Made by a program: the position numbers and the translations under genes. The notes beneath the pieces were generated by a model. That model was not told where the DNA came from, ran no database searches, and worked only from the letters and a program-made list of their open reading frames with translations. Shown here in pieces: positions 12,143-24,295 of a stretch of 64,000 nt of DNA (position 1 is the stretch's first letter; the number at the start of each line of letters is the position of its first letter). The stretch is taken from assembly GCA_024220505.1 (NCBI GenBank), contig JAKZZE010000006.1, positions 1,488,001-1,552,000 on the forward strand. The letters are read 5' to 3'. The stretch comes from Rhizopus arrhizus. Lineage: Eukaryota > Mucoromycota > Mucoromycetes > Mucorales > Rhizopodaceae.

Positions 12143-13563
12143 TATATTCACATTCTTTTTTTTTGTTCCAATTTATAAACACATAGTTTTATACTTATTA
12201 TTATAGCGATATTATGCACTTATATAAGAGTTTCATCCCTCTTATTCATATGTGCCTCTTTACTCTTTCTTTTTTTTTTTTTTCTTTTGTTCATTAGTAA
12301 CCAAAATAAATCTCCTTTTGTATTAAACAAAGTTTTTTTTTTGTAAAATACGACATGAGAGCCGAAGAATGCTTGAAAAGAAAACGCCACGACTCAATCA
12401 CTTGGATTTCCGAGCTTGTAGGCCAATAGAACTGTGTTTTCGATCTTTGTTGAAGTTAAAAAATATTGCACTGAAGTTGAAAAAGCATAGTCTTCCCAAT
12501 TTGTAATCTTGTATGGCATCATGTAGCACAACAGAAAATTATTTATTTTTTTAAAAAATACAATGTCTTTTTATTCAACAAACATATTATATACTTTTGA
12601 TTATTTTTATAGATTTACAATCTATTTTTTTCAAGCTTTCTTCTGATATAAAAATCAGCTTTCTAACATTTAAATCCGAGTTCTCACTCATTTAATAGAA
12701 TTACCACTATCAAAAAAGACCAACTTTATCAACTTGGATAACGGTGATTGGGTGCAGTGCTGCACTGCAAATAATAGTGCAAATTCGTTACCTGATTGAT
12801 TACCAATCTTGCGAAATAATTTACAATCGTGTACAATCAGGTAAGAGATTTATCCACGCACAGCCTCCTGTCTCTGCCACAAATCGTGTAAGTTATTGTT
12901 CATTCTTTGGTTAGGTGATGGTGCAAGATTTGTGGCCAACACAGGAGATTGTTGGGAGACTTTTTCGTTAACTGATCTTGCAAGATGGATCTTTCATCAA
13001 TTACGTTGTGGCTCTTGTTTATTATCAATTTGACATCTAATGGTGCTTGGTAACCAATCACGCTTTGTAAATCAATACTTTATTTGTCTTTTCGCTCTTT
13101 TATAAACCACTCATGTTGCCTTATATACTTCTTTATTGACCACTCATATTGCCTTACATACTTCTTTATCGACCATTCATATTGCAATAAATATTGCTTT
13201 ATATACACAAAAAAATAGGGATTTTGTTTATAAAAAATAGCTTTTTTTTTATTTGAATAAAATAATAATAATACATGATATTTCTTTGCTTGTAGCGTTT
13301 TAAAAGTGTACTTGACTTACCTAATGTCACCAGAATAGCAGCATCTAATCTAAAAATACATCAATTAGCCTCGTGGAACTCAAAAAGTTCTCAAAAGAAA
13401 AAAAAAAAAAAAAAAAGAAAAAAAGAAAAAAAAAAAGCCAAGCTCGAGGATTCAAAGACACAAGGATTCAAAGACTTGGGTACTCAAAGCAAAAGAAAAG
13501 ACATCAGTACTTAAGAACCAAAGCAAAGGCAGAAAAGAGATAGAAAAGGCCAAAGCAAAGCAG

Positions 13564-13885
13564 CATTCATCTATAATAGTTATTAGCTATCGTGTATATA
13601 TAATAAAAGTAACAGTACCTTTCTTTAGATAGACCATGGGAAGAAAACTAGCTAAGCGTATACAAACGACTAAAAAAGCATCAGACATCTATAATATTTA
13701 TTAGCTATTGAGTATATGTAGCAAAAATAATAGCACCTTGCTTTAGATGGGCTAAGAGAAAAACCTTGCTAAGCTTTACCAACAAGTAAAAAAAAAAAAA
13801 AAGGAAGCAGTACGCATCTATAATAATTATTAGTTATTGAGTATATAGTAAAAGTAATAGTACCTTGCTTTAGATGGATCATGAG
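13564..13885 (+). repeat. Subterminal repeats of A2
   Basis: Three degenerate copies of the roughly 120-bp catctataata...agtacctt repeat, at the place of the repeats in A1 and A3. Confidence 0.6.
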
Positions 13886-14424
13886 ATAAAAAAAAAAGAA
13901 AAAAAAAGCATCAGCCAAGCTTATACTAACAAGTAAAAGAAGCAATGATAATCATGGGAGAGACTTTATAAAGACCATTTAAAACATCAAGAAAGGAACA
14001 AACACAACTTTACTAAAAAAAAAATACCATAAGAATAGAAATAGAATATATATAATGTTAAGAACTTACCTTTTAGAAAGAATGTTTTGTTTAAAAAAAA
14101 AAGAAAAAAAAAAAGGAAAAAAAAAAGTACTTTTTTTATAGCCTCATTTTACCAGTGTTACAGTTACCCACTATCGATTAAAAATAAGTCTTCTTTAATA
14201 CTGTTTAACTATTGAAACATTCAGAGAGGCTATTCATAAGCAGTTTAAACTTTCTCTTCTTTTTTTTTTTTTATTTAAATGTAATATCTTTAACTCCAAA
14301 GGCTTTTTTTCTTCGCTTTTTTTGTAGAACAAACAAAAGTATCATCTTGTTTTGTGTTCATCTTCAATTTATTTTGTACTTATGTTTTTTTTTTTTTTCT
14401 TCCATATATAATTTGTTTTAAAAA

Positions 14425-14526
14425 ATGTCTCGTCGTGCTGCCACCCCCATCAACGTTCCCAGCAATGCTCCCAAGAGAGCAAGAATTTCCATGAGCATTG
14501 CTGGATCATCATCCACCGTTGTTCCT

Positions 14527-14624
<98 letters not shown>

Positions 14625-15725
14625 TCCTGTTCCTGTTCCTGTTCCTGTTGCAAGCTTCAGTAGCTTTACAGCTCCTCGCTTGGAGAGCCCTGTTGGCACT
14701 GAAGCCATCGGAGCAGCCTCTGGTCTCGCACCAGAGATAATAGCTGCTCAGATACAGCAATTACAACAATTGCTGCAGCAACAGCAACAGCAGCAGCAAC
14801 AGCAGCAGCAGCAACACCGAGCTTCAGAAGCTGAGGTCGACGCGGCCAAAAAAGAATGCAGTGTAAGTTTAGGACATATTTATTAAATTAGTAATTGTAA
14901 TTTAATAACTATATTTTATACCTTTCTGTGTCATATAGAGTTATTTAGCAGAATACTACCGTGATTACGTTGTTGGTCGCAGAAGCGAATTTGACTTGGA
15001 CGTTACCTTCGCCCATAAAAATAACAGAAAAGTCAAGGCATTGTTGTATGAGCAAGCCAGAAAGCACCATCGTTTTGATTTGCTCACCACCTCACAAATA
15101 AATGCTATAATTAGGAGCAAGTATTCCTACATGATGAGCAAGGCCAAGGGGAAGACAGTTGTTTCACCAAAAACTACCTGTCGTAGCCGTATAAATACGG
15201 TGAGTATTTAATATTTTGAAGATTATACTATAAAATATAGGAAATACTTACATTGATACCTTACAATAGAAACTCTCTAACAGGAGATCTGTTTATATGG
15301 CTAACCCTTCCGCGTTCGACGCCCGTTTCCCGTTCGCTGGTAAAATTCTGACTGTTGACTGGACGTCAGATGAAGAAGATGGGCCAGAGGACGAGAACGG
15401 CCGTACGTTCGTGGTCAAAAGGCCATCATTTAGAAGCAACGAAGTAAGCAAAATGTTGTTGACAAGTTTCATCTTCTAATATACCTTAATTAATCTATAG
15501 GTGGTGCAATTCCACGAAGAGTTGCAAAAACGATACAAGGAGTCGATGAAGAAAAAGGGGGCTCCACCAACTATTAGAAGAATAATAGAAAACGTTGAGG
15601 TGGAGTTCCCCGACAAACTTGATGATGCCGATTTTCCTTCCTGGGCTTTTTCTTCTTCTGCTCTTGGTTTTCCAACCTCTGTTTCTGCTTCTTCCTCTTT
15701 TGCGACTTCCAGTTCAATGCAGTAG
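14425..15725 (+). CDS. Four-exon accessory protein of A2 (unrecognised, AP- and Q-rich)
   Basis: Exons 14425-14862, 14939-15199, 15270-15443 and 15501-15725 (438, 261, 174, 225 nt) join in phase 0 through GT-AG introns, giving 365 residues. Order: MSRRAATPINVPSNAPKRAR head with a basic patch; a long Ala-Pro repeat (about residues 34-70) from a gctcct hexanucleotide array; a polyglutamine run (about 113-130); a basic central region (YYRDYVVGRR, RKVKALLYEQARKHHRF); an acidic DEEDGPEDE block; an FHEELQKRY segment; and a Ser-rich tail containing SWAFSSSALGFPTS. Exons 2-4 have exactly the same lengths in A3 and the protein is conserved there, so it is under or was recently under selection. No known domain recognised. 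The pairing with a transposase suggests an element-encoded helper (inference). Confidence 0.82.
14530..14652 (+). repeat. (gctcct)n coding minisatellite
   Basis: About 20 hexanucleotide units encode (Ala-Pro)n, with a few gttcct variants at the end giving Val-Pro. The A3 copy is much shorter and more varied, so the array expanded in A2. Open frames on the other strands here are by-products of the repeat. Confidence 0.9.
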
Positions 15726-15834
15726 GCATTCTTCCCCTTTTTTTTTTCTTGGTTTGTTGTTTCTTCACAAATTGAATAAAAATTTTTAAAAAAAAGTCTA
15801 TTGAATGATTCTTTAGTAAAATATATAATAAAAC

Positions 15835-15868
15835 AATAATAATAATAATAATAATAAATGAATGAATG
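15835..15868 (+). repeat. (aat)n then (gaat)n microsatellite
   Basis: Lies between the ends of the two convergent A2 genes. A similar short aat tract is at the same place in A3 (about 32515-32527). Confidence 0.75.
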
Positions 15869-15886
15869 AACGCTTCGACATAGTTT

Positions 15887-18794
15887 TTACATATAGATCC
15901 GTCTTGGGAGAGAAAGTGTAAGAATATGATTATCTAAATATGACTTCACTGCTACTGGATTGTGAATTTTGTGAACAGGAAGTATATTTTGTTGTGAGAC
16001 TGGGTCAAACTGGTTTTTCCACACTTGAATGCCAGTATCATCAAAGGAGGGAAAGTGATGGGTCGCATGGCTGTACCAATTGACAAATGCAAAGTAATGA
16101 GTGTAGTTGTTAAATGAATGTGTAAAGAGATAAGAAATTTGACCAATGCGTATTTCGTTGTTGATAATAGCTTGGATAATGCAGGAGGATGAAGAAGTTG
16201 AAGTATTTTTTGATGATGTATATTTTTGTCCAAGCAAGTTTATATCTTTAAATGAATGAATAATATTGCTGATAAACGTGCCAGGGATGAGTGCATAGGT
16301 ATAGGTGTAGTAATTAATTAATGATTCATAGTGTTCTGGGCATATAAGTTGAGTTCGATTGTCGAAATTTAAAGGAAAGGATGTGGGTGGCAGAGGCTCA
16401 CTACCAGTTATTGTTGAATTGAATAAGCTAGGTCCGTCTATGAAACGAGAGTAATCAAATGGCGTTAAACCACTCTCGTCATTCGTAACCTCACCTATCT
16501 CTTCTATAAATTTAATTAGTAGGAGTATGTCTTCGTTTGTTGAATTTATAAAGGAATGTAAAGAATATACTAGATCTTGTGTGTGAACATTTTGAATAAA
16601 CATAGTAGCATAAGTGGTTTCAAATCCAGTCTTAAAATTGATGTTGATATGTTTCATATCGCCATTGAGACGTTCAAAGCCATAAAGCCAAAAAGAGTAT
16701 GAGGGACCAAAGTCCAGGAAGCTTTCTTTTAAATGAAGATGCATATGCATATTTGGGGTGGGCATAGATTCACCATACAGCTCGACACAGGTCTTGCCAA
16801 AGTTTTTCATCAATAAATGTGCGGTATCTATGTCTTCTACTGTGATGGAAGGGCCAGTGACCAGCTTCACAGCATCGACATACCGCAACCAGTTTGTAAA
16901 ATGTTCACCTGCCAGTTTTTATTTGAGCAGGAAAGGTGACAGCACAACAACCCAGGTTCTCCACTCATCTGATTTCATATTAGCAAAAGCACCAGAGATT
17001 TTTCCTATTTTTTTAAAAAAAAAAAGAAAAAAAAATAAGTATTTTGTTCCACCATGAAATAAAGCTTTATTCCATGTATATATAAACACGATCAAGCAGT
17101 ATTACATACCTTCAGATAGCTTAGCGTATTGCTGAGGAATGCTGATAGTAGTCGACTCTGTTGCCATTGCTGGAAAATCAGTAGAAACAAGCAAGCCAAA
17201 ATCCTGCCAGACTTCAATCATTTTCTTAGGTGTTCCAAGAAATAAGTTATGCATTGGATCGACAGTTACATATCTCACCACATCAAAGTAAGGAAGTCGA
17301 TGTACTTCACTCCACTTTGTACCAGAACTTGCCTGTTTTTCTTCTTGTTGTGCCTTGTGCGTAGCAGTCAACCAGTCATACGCATCAAATCTTTGCTGTT
17401 CCCACGTTCTTTGCACCCAGTTTTCATCGTTGAAATCAGAAAAGTTTGGTTTTGAAGACCTGGTACCAGTTGATAGACGGCCAAAAGCAGTTGAGCACTT
17501 GTTACATGCTTTAGTAGCCATGGCGCCCATGTATCCAGCTACTTTTCTTGCTGCAGGCATATCACAATTGATGGACATCAATGCCACACGAACTAGTTCT
17601 CCGTTAGGATTTTCGTAAGTGGGCATTATAACACCATTGTACAGTACAAGCAATTCATCTACCAATGGCTTCAAGAAGTTTTGGATTTGATCATCATTGG
17701 GCTCATGTGGTCCAGGAATAACACCTGCCAAAACGATGTTGGAAAACTTCATACGTGTATTTCTTGGCAGATTGTTGATTGCAAGGTAAATGGCACCACT
17801 AGAATGCTTCATGTTGTCACTTGGCTGGAACCAATCCACATTCAAGGATACCATCAATGATCTTGGTTGACTGGTAAAAATTTGCCCGTTTGAATCCACA
17901 AGCTGATTCCAAACTCTGCCATCGTATATGTCGAACATAACATCTTCATCAACTGATCTTCTTCTCCATTGCTCAATTTGTTGTTCAAAACTGGGTCGCA
18001 TAAAGAACTTTTTTAAAGTCTCAGTAATTGAGTTGTAGGGATACTCAAGCACTGGCTTTAAACTGCTGCCTGCAAAAAGAGCATTTCCACATGGTTGTGC
18101 TTGTCGATAAGGGTTGTGAGGGAAGCGTACATAGCCACAGGAGCGAGAATGCAAGCTTCCAGAAGTGTAAACGCTTCGACAAGCAGAGCAAACAAGAAAA
18201 CGGGACAAACCATTGCTGGCAGTGGAATAATTGACCATAGTACGGGCAGTAGAGATCTTTGTAGGAATCTCCATACCATGGCCAAGAGAACGGACAAAGA
18301 AGGAAAGAAAGGCCAACAAGTCTTCACCGGCTTTCACCGAGAGGTGCTTTGCTTGAAAAAGCACAATGAACAACAGCAAGAGGTGACGAAGCTGTTCTTC
18401 ATTACTCATTCCTTCCTCTTCGTCAATATTCATTCCGTCTAACAAGTTGCAAAATACATTTCAATAAATAAAACCTTTCTTATATTAAATACTTTGCTGA
18501 TTAAAAATATACCTTCAGTTACTGGTTCAGGAATGGCTGATGAGTATTCGACAGTTTCCTCCCCGTTGTCGTTAGCTTCAGATACTCTTCTCGATTCTAT
18601 TTTTTTTTTTTTTTTTTGAAAATTAGCACGTTTGGATTTCTATTGAAAAATAAAACAAAAAAACCTCTATTTCTAACTCTGTCGATAAGTTCATGACCTC
18701 TTACAGTTCTCTTTGCAAGCATTCTGAATCCATTGGGATGGTTGCTGCATTCAGAACAGGTACAAATAATTTTGGTGGTGTTGAAGTTGTTCAT
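15887..18794 (-). pseudogene. A2 Tnp2-like transposase, single nonsense codon
   Basis: Minus-strand exons 18794-18665, 18596-18513, 18438-17110 and 17004-15887 join in frame to 886 codons. One internal TAA (16919-16921) lies where A3 has a Gln codon. N-terminus has a short Cys cluster (CTCSECSNH); then a zinc-finger-like Cys/His region at about residues 154-190 (CSACRSVY...HSRSCGYVRF...PCG); an Asp motif NVDWFQPSD at about 273; VDPMHNLFLGTPKKM at about 467; and a conserved C-terminal half with MHMHLHLKE, WLYGFERLNG and THHFPSFD. The DPMHNLFLG block is what I associate with Tnp2-like transposases of the CACTA/CMC group; the CACTG ends and 3-bp duplication agree. It would excise and insert the element but is probably inactive here. 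Confidence 0.85.
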
Positions 18795-19221
18795 GTTTAT
18801 ATTTTTTAAATTTGGAAATAGCAAAGAAAATTGGTAGAAAGAGAAAATATGCCTGATAAAAAAAAACATGTTAAATTTAAAAAACAAAGTCGGTGCTTAA
18901 AGTAACGTTTTTTTTTTCCCTCGTTTTGTTTCATGGAATACTCTAGATGCCAAAGGCATAAGAAAAAAGGAAAGCTCAAGCACTGGTCAAATGTAAGTTT
19001 ATTAAAAAAAATAACAACCAAGTCTAATGTCGATTTCTTTTTTTTTTTTTTTTTTTTTTTACAGTAGGAATTCCTAATGGGACACATTCGGATGATGAAC
19101 ATTAACCTCATGAGAGAAGCTGTTCTTTCCAACATGACAAAGCTATAAGAATATCAAACTTTTATTACTGCTTGCTGCTGAAAATTCCTCTTTGGTAACG
19201 GAAGTTGGCAATGTTAACATC

Positions 19222-19282
19222 TCTAATGGCTAATGGCTGATGGCTAATGGCTAATGGCTAATGGCCTAATGGCCTAATGGCA
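19222..19282 (+). repeat. (ctaatgg)n array, right end of A2
   Basis: About eight ctaatgg/ctgatgg units, expanded relative to two or three units in A1 and A3. Confidence 0.8.
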
Positions 19283-20130
19283 AATTACACCCATGTGTAA
19301 ACATGAGGTAAGTAATGAACCAGTGTAAGCTTAAAAACATATATTCTCTTGTATTATTTGTCATAAAAAATAATAAAGCCATCTATTTACTTGAAAAACA
19401 AAAACGCTGTACTTGTATGTGTTAATTATAACAAAATGTGAGCAAAGCTTCTTTATTTTTTTATTCTTTTTAGAATATACAAGTATTCTTTTGTTATAAC
19501 ATAAAAGCATTTGCATTTCTATAAAGTATATTTGCTCTAGATTATTGTTTTCATTTGAATAAGGAACCTTTTATTGCTATATTCTTTTTTTTTTCGCTGT
19601 CTTTTTTTTTTAACTGTGTCTTTTTTTTTAACTTTGTCTTTTTTTTTTACTTTTAATCTTTCAGCTTCTTTTTTTTTTTTTTACTAAACGCAACTATTTT
19701 GTTACGTTCTGTTACACATTTCCAATGAGCTTAGCTAAAGATCACAGATTGCCTTCCTAATATGTATTCTTCTGTACAAAATAATCGCACGGTGCTTTTG
19801 ATTTCCGCATTTTGCCCTCAAAAATAAAAAAAGAAAATATCGGTCTTTAAACAATGGAGAGAAATACGCTTTCCAAAAAAAGATCGTTTGTAAAAAAAGA
19901 CATTTCTTTAAAAACATGAATAACTCCATGAATATTTACCCTACAAATAAAATAATAACATCGTTAAATTTCTTTATTTTTTTCGCATCTAAATCTTTTT
20001 TCAAAATTCGAAAATGATCAATACAGCAAGATTTAATTTTTTTCACGAAAAAAAGTAACAATTTGTTACCCAAACGAAGAGCAATCTTGCGCAATCCGGT
20101 ACCTAATTGGAACGATTATTTGCAGTGCGG

Positions 20131-23100
20131 CACTGCACATAATTGCTATATATATAGCATTATATTTGACAGAATATAATGAGATATTTCGGGTTTACGT
20201 CAATATATTTACAGATTCCATAAAATATGTACTTCGTATATTTTGCTCGAAATGTTAAGATATGTATATAAAATACCGTGTTACTTTTGGTGACGCGCCG
20301 CTTCATTGTTCTTTCTACGATGATACACAAACATAACGCTTTTCCATTGGACCTTACATGCTTGCGTTTCTCTTTGATGCTATTTCTTTATTGGCTTATA
20401 GCCTTTTAGCAAAGCTTCCTTATAGGTCTATTTCTCTTTAATATTACTTCTTTATTGGCTTATTGCCTTTTCACAATACTTTCTTATTGGTTTATTATGA
20501 TTATATATAGCTCTGGATGATTTGTATTAGGAAAAAAATAGGCTTAAAATACAGTATTATTGGTCAAAAATGTGGTTTTATTCATTTATTTTTGGCCACT
20601 TTTGCCATATTGATTATATATTATTGGTTCATTTGATTATTAAATATGATTTAAAAAAAAGAGGGGGAGGGAGCAGGGAATTTATGGGAATAATGAAACA
20701 TCACCTTTAAACGGTAGATACAAAAAAAATTTTTTTTTTCAAAATTGCACTTACCTTGACCTCAGAAGCATCAAACAATAGAATATAGCAGACAAATCAG
20801 GCAAAATAAACAAATACAATGAAGCAGTCTCAAAAGAGATCAAAAGCAATATAAAGATGAAGACAGTAGACTAAGCAGGAGGAAAGTAGAGTCAAAGCTA
20901 AATAAAATGAAAGATTAATTACAGTGAAACATGATGTACCCGATTTTCTTACATTAAACCTCTTTCAAAACCAGAAGACGATGCCAAACTATTCAAACAG
21001 CTTCAGAATCAAGCCTAAAAAACTAAATTTGATTGTTAATAAAGATAATGAAGGTTTAAAAGCATACTTACCACACAAACAGATACAGAAAGACTCAAGA
21101 ACTTATGATAGCCATGAGCATATCTATAATCTTTAATAAAGAACATTAGAAAAAAAAATTTAAAAAAAGAGAGACTTACCTGGGATAACAAATCAAAAAA
21201 AAGAAAGAAAGAAAAGAAAAGATTCATCTGAGACATCAATCCTTTTATAGATTTTTTGACTTGAATAGAACTGAGTTTACAGTTGAACGCAATAGTATTT
21301 AAGGTGTGTCTAGCTTCAATGTTAAGTTTCTTTACTTTTCCTTCAAAGTACCTTATATCAATATGTCTGACCGTATTATCGAAATCAACCCTGCACCTGT
21401 CAATGCTCGTAATCCTAGCTCTACCGATATGAACAATACATCAAAGGTGATCATTGCAGAGGTCTCATATTTATTTATAGAGATATAGTTTTACTGTAAT
21501 TCAGTAGTATTAAATTTATCTATGAGTATTTACTTTTTGTATAAATACAACAAAAACTTTTATACAATTGATATGTCGCTTTATGAACTCCTTATATACA
21601 GCTCCAAAATCAAACAATAAGAATCTTTAATACTCAGTTTGAAGTTCCAGAGGAAGAACAAGTTTCAATTGATGTTGTTACATTACCGACATTATACAAG
21701 TGCCGCTAAACAAGAATAAATTTTTCATCGAGTAAAGTCAATTCAACTTTTGTGATAAGATATTTGAATCTTTTCCCATCATATTCAGTATTATATTGAT
21801 TAGTTTACATAAGTGCACTACTTTACAAAAAAGAAATGATGGAATTTAGTTAAGTGTACTGCGGTAATCCAAAAAAAAGAAAAAAAAAAGGCAAAGTGAT
21901 GATATTCTTTATCAAAGATAGGACAAAAAGCTCATAAATAAAGGCATACATACTGAATAATAAATTGTAATTAGCACACAAAGGTAAATGAATTAAAACA
22001 TTTGTAGTTGACGTCTCAGCTAGATTTTTTTTTTTTCAAAGTACTTAAAAAAAAAAATTTCCAATTTCAGTGCAATTTCTAAAACCGCTTTTTATAACCC
22101 AAAGTAAGTCTCTGTATACTCTATGAATAAAACGAAGATCCTGTAAGTAGGTTTGTTCAACTTAAGACAGTTTGTAAAAGTAAGTATTCTTTTGCAATGT
22201 CACTTTTAACATTCTCTTTTTTTAACATGCAAGTAATTCCAACATTGCTTTTTTCACATGCAAGTAATTCCGACATTGCAATTCTCTAATTTCAACATTA
22301 CTTTTTCTTTTTTTCTAAATCTATCAAAATGTTCTATTTTATTTCATCAACAATAACTCTTTCTTATAGTCTCTGTTATAAGGAATCTCAAGACATGTAA
22401 ATTCACTTGATGTTAATATTGTTGTTTCTTTTTGCAATTAAAAATAAAAATGATTACCAAACCCATACCCTTCTATTTTCTGCTTAGCTTTAGTCCTTTA
22501 AACATTGCACTATCATCTTTGATAGATGCTATTTTCCTTACGGTCAAAAAAAGAAATACCATTTTCTTTTTTCTTTTTTCTTTTTTCTTTTTTTTTTCCT
22601 TTTTCCTTGTTCATTTTTGTTTCTAGCTTTTATCTTTTATTTAACGTTTATATTTATTACTTCCCTATAGACCATTCTTTTATTTCAATTATAAATAATT
22701 AATTTTACTCTTCGTTGGATAAAAGCATCGAACTCATGTTCCCTTTCACAATTTAAGTAATGTTGCTCTCTATCTTTTCATTATAAACCTACAAAATTAT
22801 TTTTTTTGGGTAGATGTACTATGTACTTTCTTTTTTTTGCAGTATAGCAAATCGAGTATGCTTGGCAAGAGGAGGTCGCAGCTCAAGCAGTTAAATTTCC
22901 GAGCTTACAGTCCAATGGATTTACTTCATTGACCTTTGTTGAAATTAAAAAATCATACACTGAATTTGAAAACTTTTCATTTTCCCAGTTTATAAGTTTG
23001 CATGGATTCATGTAGTACAAAGAGACAAAAATTTTTTTACAAGAAATACAATTTCTTTTTATTCAATATACAGATTATAAACATATACATATCGTTATAG

Positions 23101-23247
23101 AAATAACATATATTTTTTTCTAGGTTTTTTTTGATACAAATATTATATCTCTATCCTGCAAATTCAAATTTGTATTATTTTATTCGAAGTTCAACTGTTA
23201 AAACACCCGAAGTATAATAATTTAGAATATAGGGATTGGGTGCAGTG
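20131..23247 (+). mobile_element. Element B2: reduced B-family element
   Basis: 3117 bp from CACTGCACATAATTG (20131) to GGTGCAGTG (23247). CGG flanks it on both sides (20128-20130, 23248-23250), a perfect 3-bp duplication; the left CGG also borders A2. Similarity to B1 is clear near 20290-20700, around the MSDR gene start and in the last 400 bp. No transposase. Only a shortened gene remains (21363-21709). Confidence 0.88.
21363..21709 (+). CDS. Shortened two-exon relic of the B accessory gene
   Basis: Exon 21363-21446 (28 codons, MSDRIIEINPAPVNARN...) and exon 21602-21709 join in frame across a GT-AG intron of 155 nt to give 63 residues ending EEEQVSIDVVTLPTLYKCR. The head matches the B1 protein; the second exon has no clear match there. 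It may be a degraded copy or a minimal product. Splice sites are good (aaag/gtga, tacag/ctcc), but there is no independent evidence of expression. Confidence 0.45.
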
Positions 23248-23250
23248 CGG

Positions 23251-24006
23251 GCCGGGGAGTTGGGTAAGGGCTTACGTCCTTTAGCCACGACAACATGATG
23301 ACAGTTGCTAATATGTATGTTATGTCTAGTTTCGCTATACGGTGAAGTGATAACAGAAACCAATTAATAGAAGACTGTAAAGACTATTAATGTACAATAA
23401 CAACAAAGTTAACAATATAAACTAGTTCTTGACTTCAATTGCTTGAACGTGCAAAAAGAATTTACTCGGCACCCAAAATTAATTTTAGCGGGAAGAAAGC
23501 CTTTTTGTTTATTACTTTACAACAATAGATACTTTGGAACAACATAATACTATAAGGTAATTAGGGAAAATATACAATTATAAAGAGAATGATGGTGATT
23601 TTGATAAATAAAGTAAATGATGTATCAATTGAGTATTCGTCTTCATGTTGATTTTTTATGGTGTTCTTTTCTGTTTAGTGTGCTGGCACATTGGGTGAAT
23701 AATGCGTCCAGAGATCGTCTTCTTGATGTATCCTATGAGGGATAGAAAATAATAGGTAAGAAAAATAATGTCGGCCAATTGTGACGTGTGTCTTTTCAAT
23801 TCCCGATGCGGTGAAGCTGATTATTTTCCTTTCCCCTTATTTTCTTTTACATTTTCTTCAATAACGTCTGTTAGAGTTATCCAACCACACCGAAAAGCAT
23901 ACCATTCGAATCGCCATGAAAAGGAGCATCTTTTGAATACAAAATAAGCTTTAAAAATCAAAAAGGTATCAAAGGCGATTATCGACCAAAATCCGACTTT
24001 GTCAAT
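23251..24006. other. Anonymous sequence between B2 and the second LINE
   Basis: About 756 bp of AT-rich sequence with a short GC-rich start (gccggggagttggg). I see no gene, repeat unit or element end. A minus-strand open frame (23821-24147) runs into the LINE tail and is not credible as a gene. This could be host DNA or an older, decayed element. Confidence 0.5.
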
Positions 24007-24028
24007 GAAAATTGGTCCCGTGGCGTAG
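24007..24028. repeat. LINE target-site duplication, left copy
   Basis: Matches 36808-36829 at 21 of 22 positions. The last 15 nt equal the 5' end of the tRNA-Val gene, so this is a duplicated fragment and not a second tRNA. Confidence 0.8.
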
Positions 24029-24295
24029 ACGAAGATTTTTTTTATTAATATATATAAGGAGTATATTGACAAGCGATAGATATCATGATAGTCATACTCA
24101 AGAAACAAAAAAGAAAAGACAAGAAACAAAAAACACTCGCAGAGCACACAAGAGCGAAAAAAAGGAAAGAGAAAAGGCCAATGGAAGCGCTAACTACTGA
24201 GCAACTCGTCAACACCATGGTCTCCTCCGCATCGTGCACTAAAATGGTTTGGCAGTGGGAGGTAGAAGCCAGAGGGTGGATCAGAGCGCTTGTCA

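Larger units (their letters stand above)
3927..12759 (+). mobile_element. Element B1: second CACTG-ended family, with nested transposons
   Basis: Begins CACTGCACATAATTG (3927) and ends GGTGCAGTG (to 12759), so the terminal inverted repeat is CACTGCAC. TGA precedes it (shared with A1) and CTG follows it (shared with A2), so its own two flanks differ. The left subterminal part from about 4016 (cgcgccgcttcatt and the following 80 nt) matches B2 from about 20290. The right end from about 12350 matches B2 near 22850-23247. It carries one four-exon gene (5167-6461), the Tc1-like M1, and M3a with M4 inside. Without these insertions it is about 3.9 kb. I see no transposase gene, so it is probably non-autonomous. 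Confidence 0.8.
12763..20127 (+). mobile_element. Element A2: CACTA-like element with two convergent genes
   Basis: 7365 bp, CACTGCAAATAAT at 12763 and ATTATTTGCAGTG ending at 20127. Flanking triplets are CTG (12760-12762) and CGG (20128-20130), an imperfect 3-bp duplication. It carries the four-exon gene (14425-15725, plus) and the transposase gene (15887-18794, minus), converging tail to tail about 160 bp apart. The first 300 bp differ from A1 and A3, so it is a separate subfamily, but the gene structure is the same as A3. Its transposase has one premature stop. Confidence 0.9.

Noticed and set aside
14418..14760. Long open frames on both strands rich in Gly-Ala, Glu-Gln, Leu or Arg-Ser
   Set aside because: By-products of the gctcct array; the spliced plus-strand frame conserved in A3 is the real one.
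19200..19290. CRISPR-like array at the ctaatgg repeats
   Set aside because: Short tandem heptamers without spacers, in a eukaryotic element.
24014..24028. A second tRNA-Val gene
   Set aside because: Only the first 15 nt are present; it is the left target duplication of the LINE.
23821..24147. 108-codon minus-strand frame with aromatic-rich sequence
   Set aside because: Crosses the LINE 3' junction and tRNA fragment, so it is a chance fusion.
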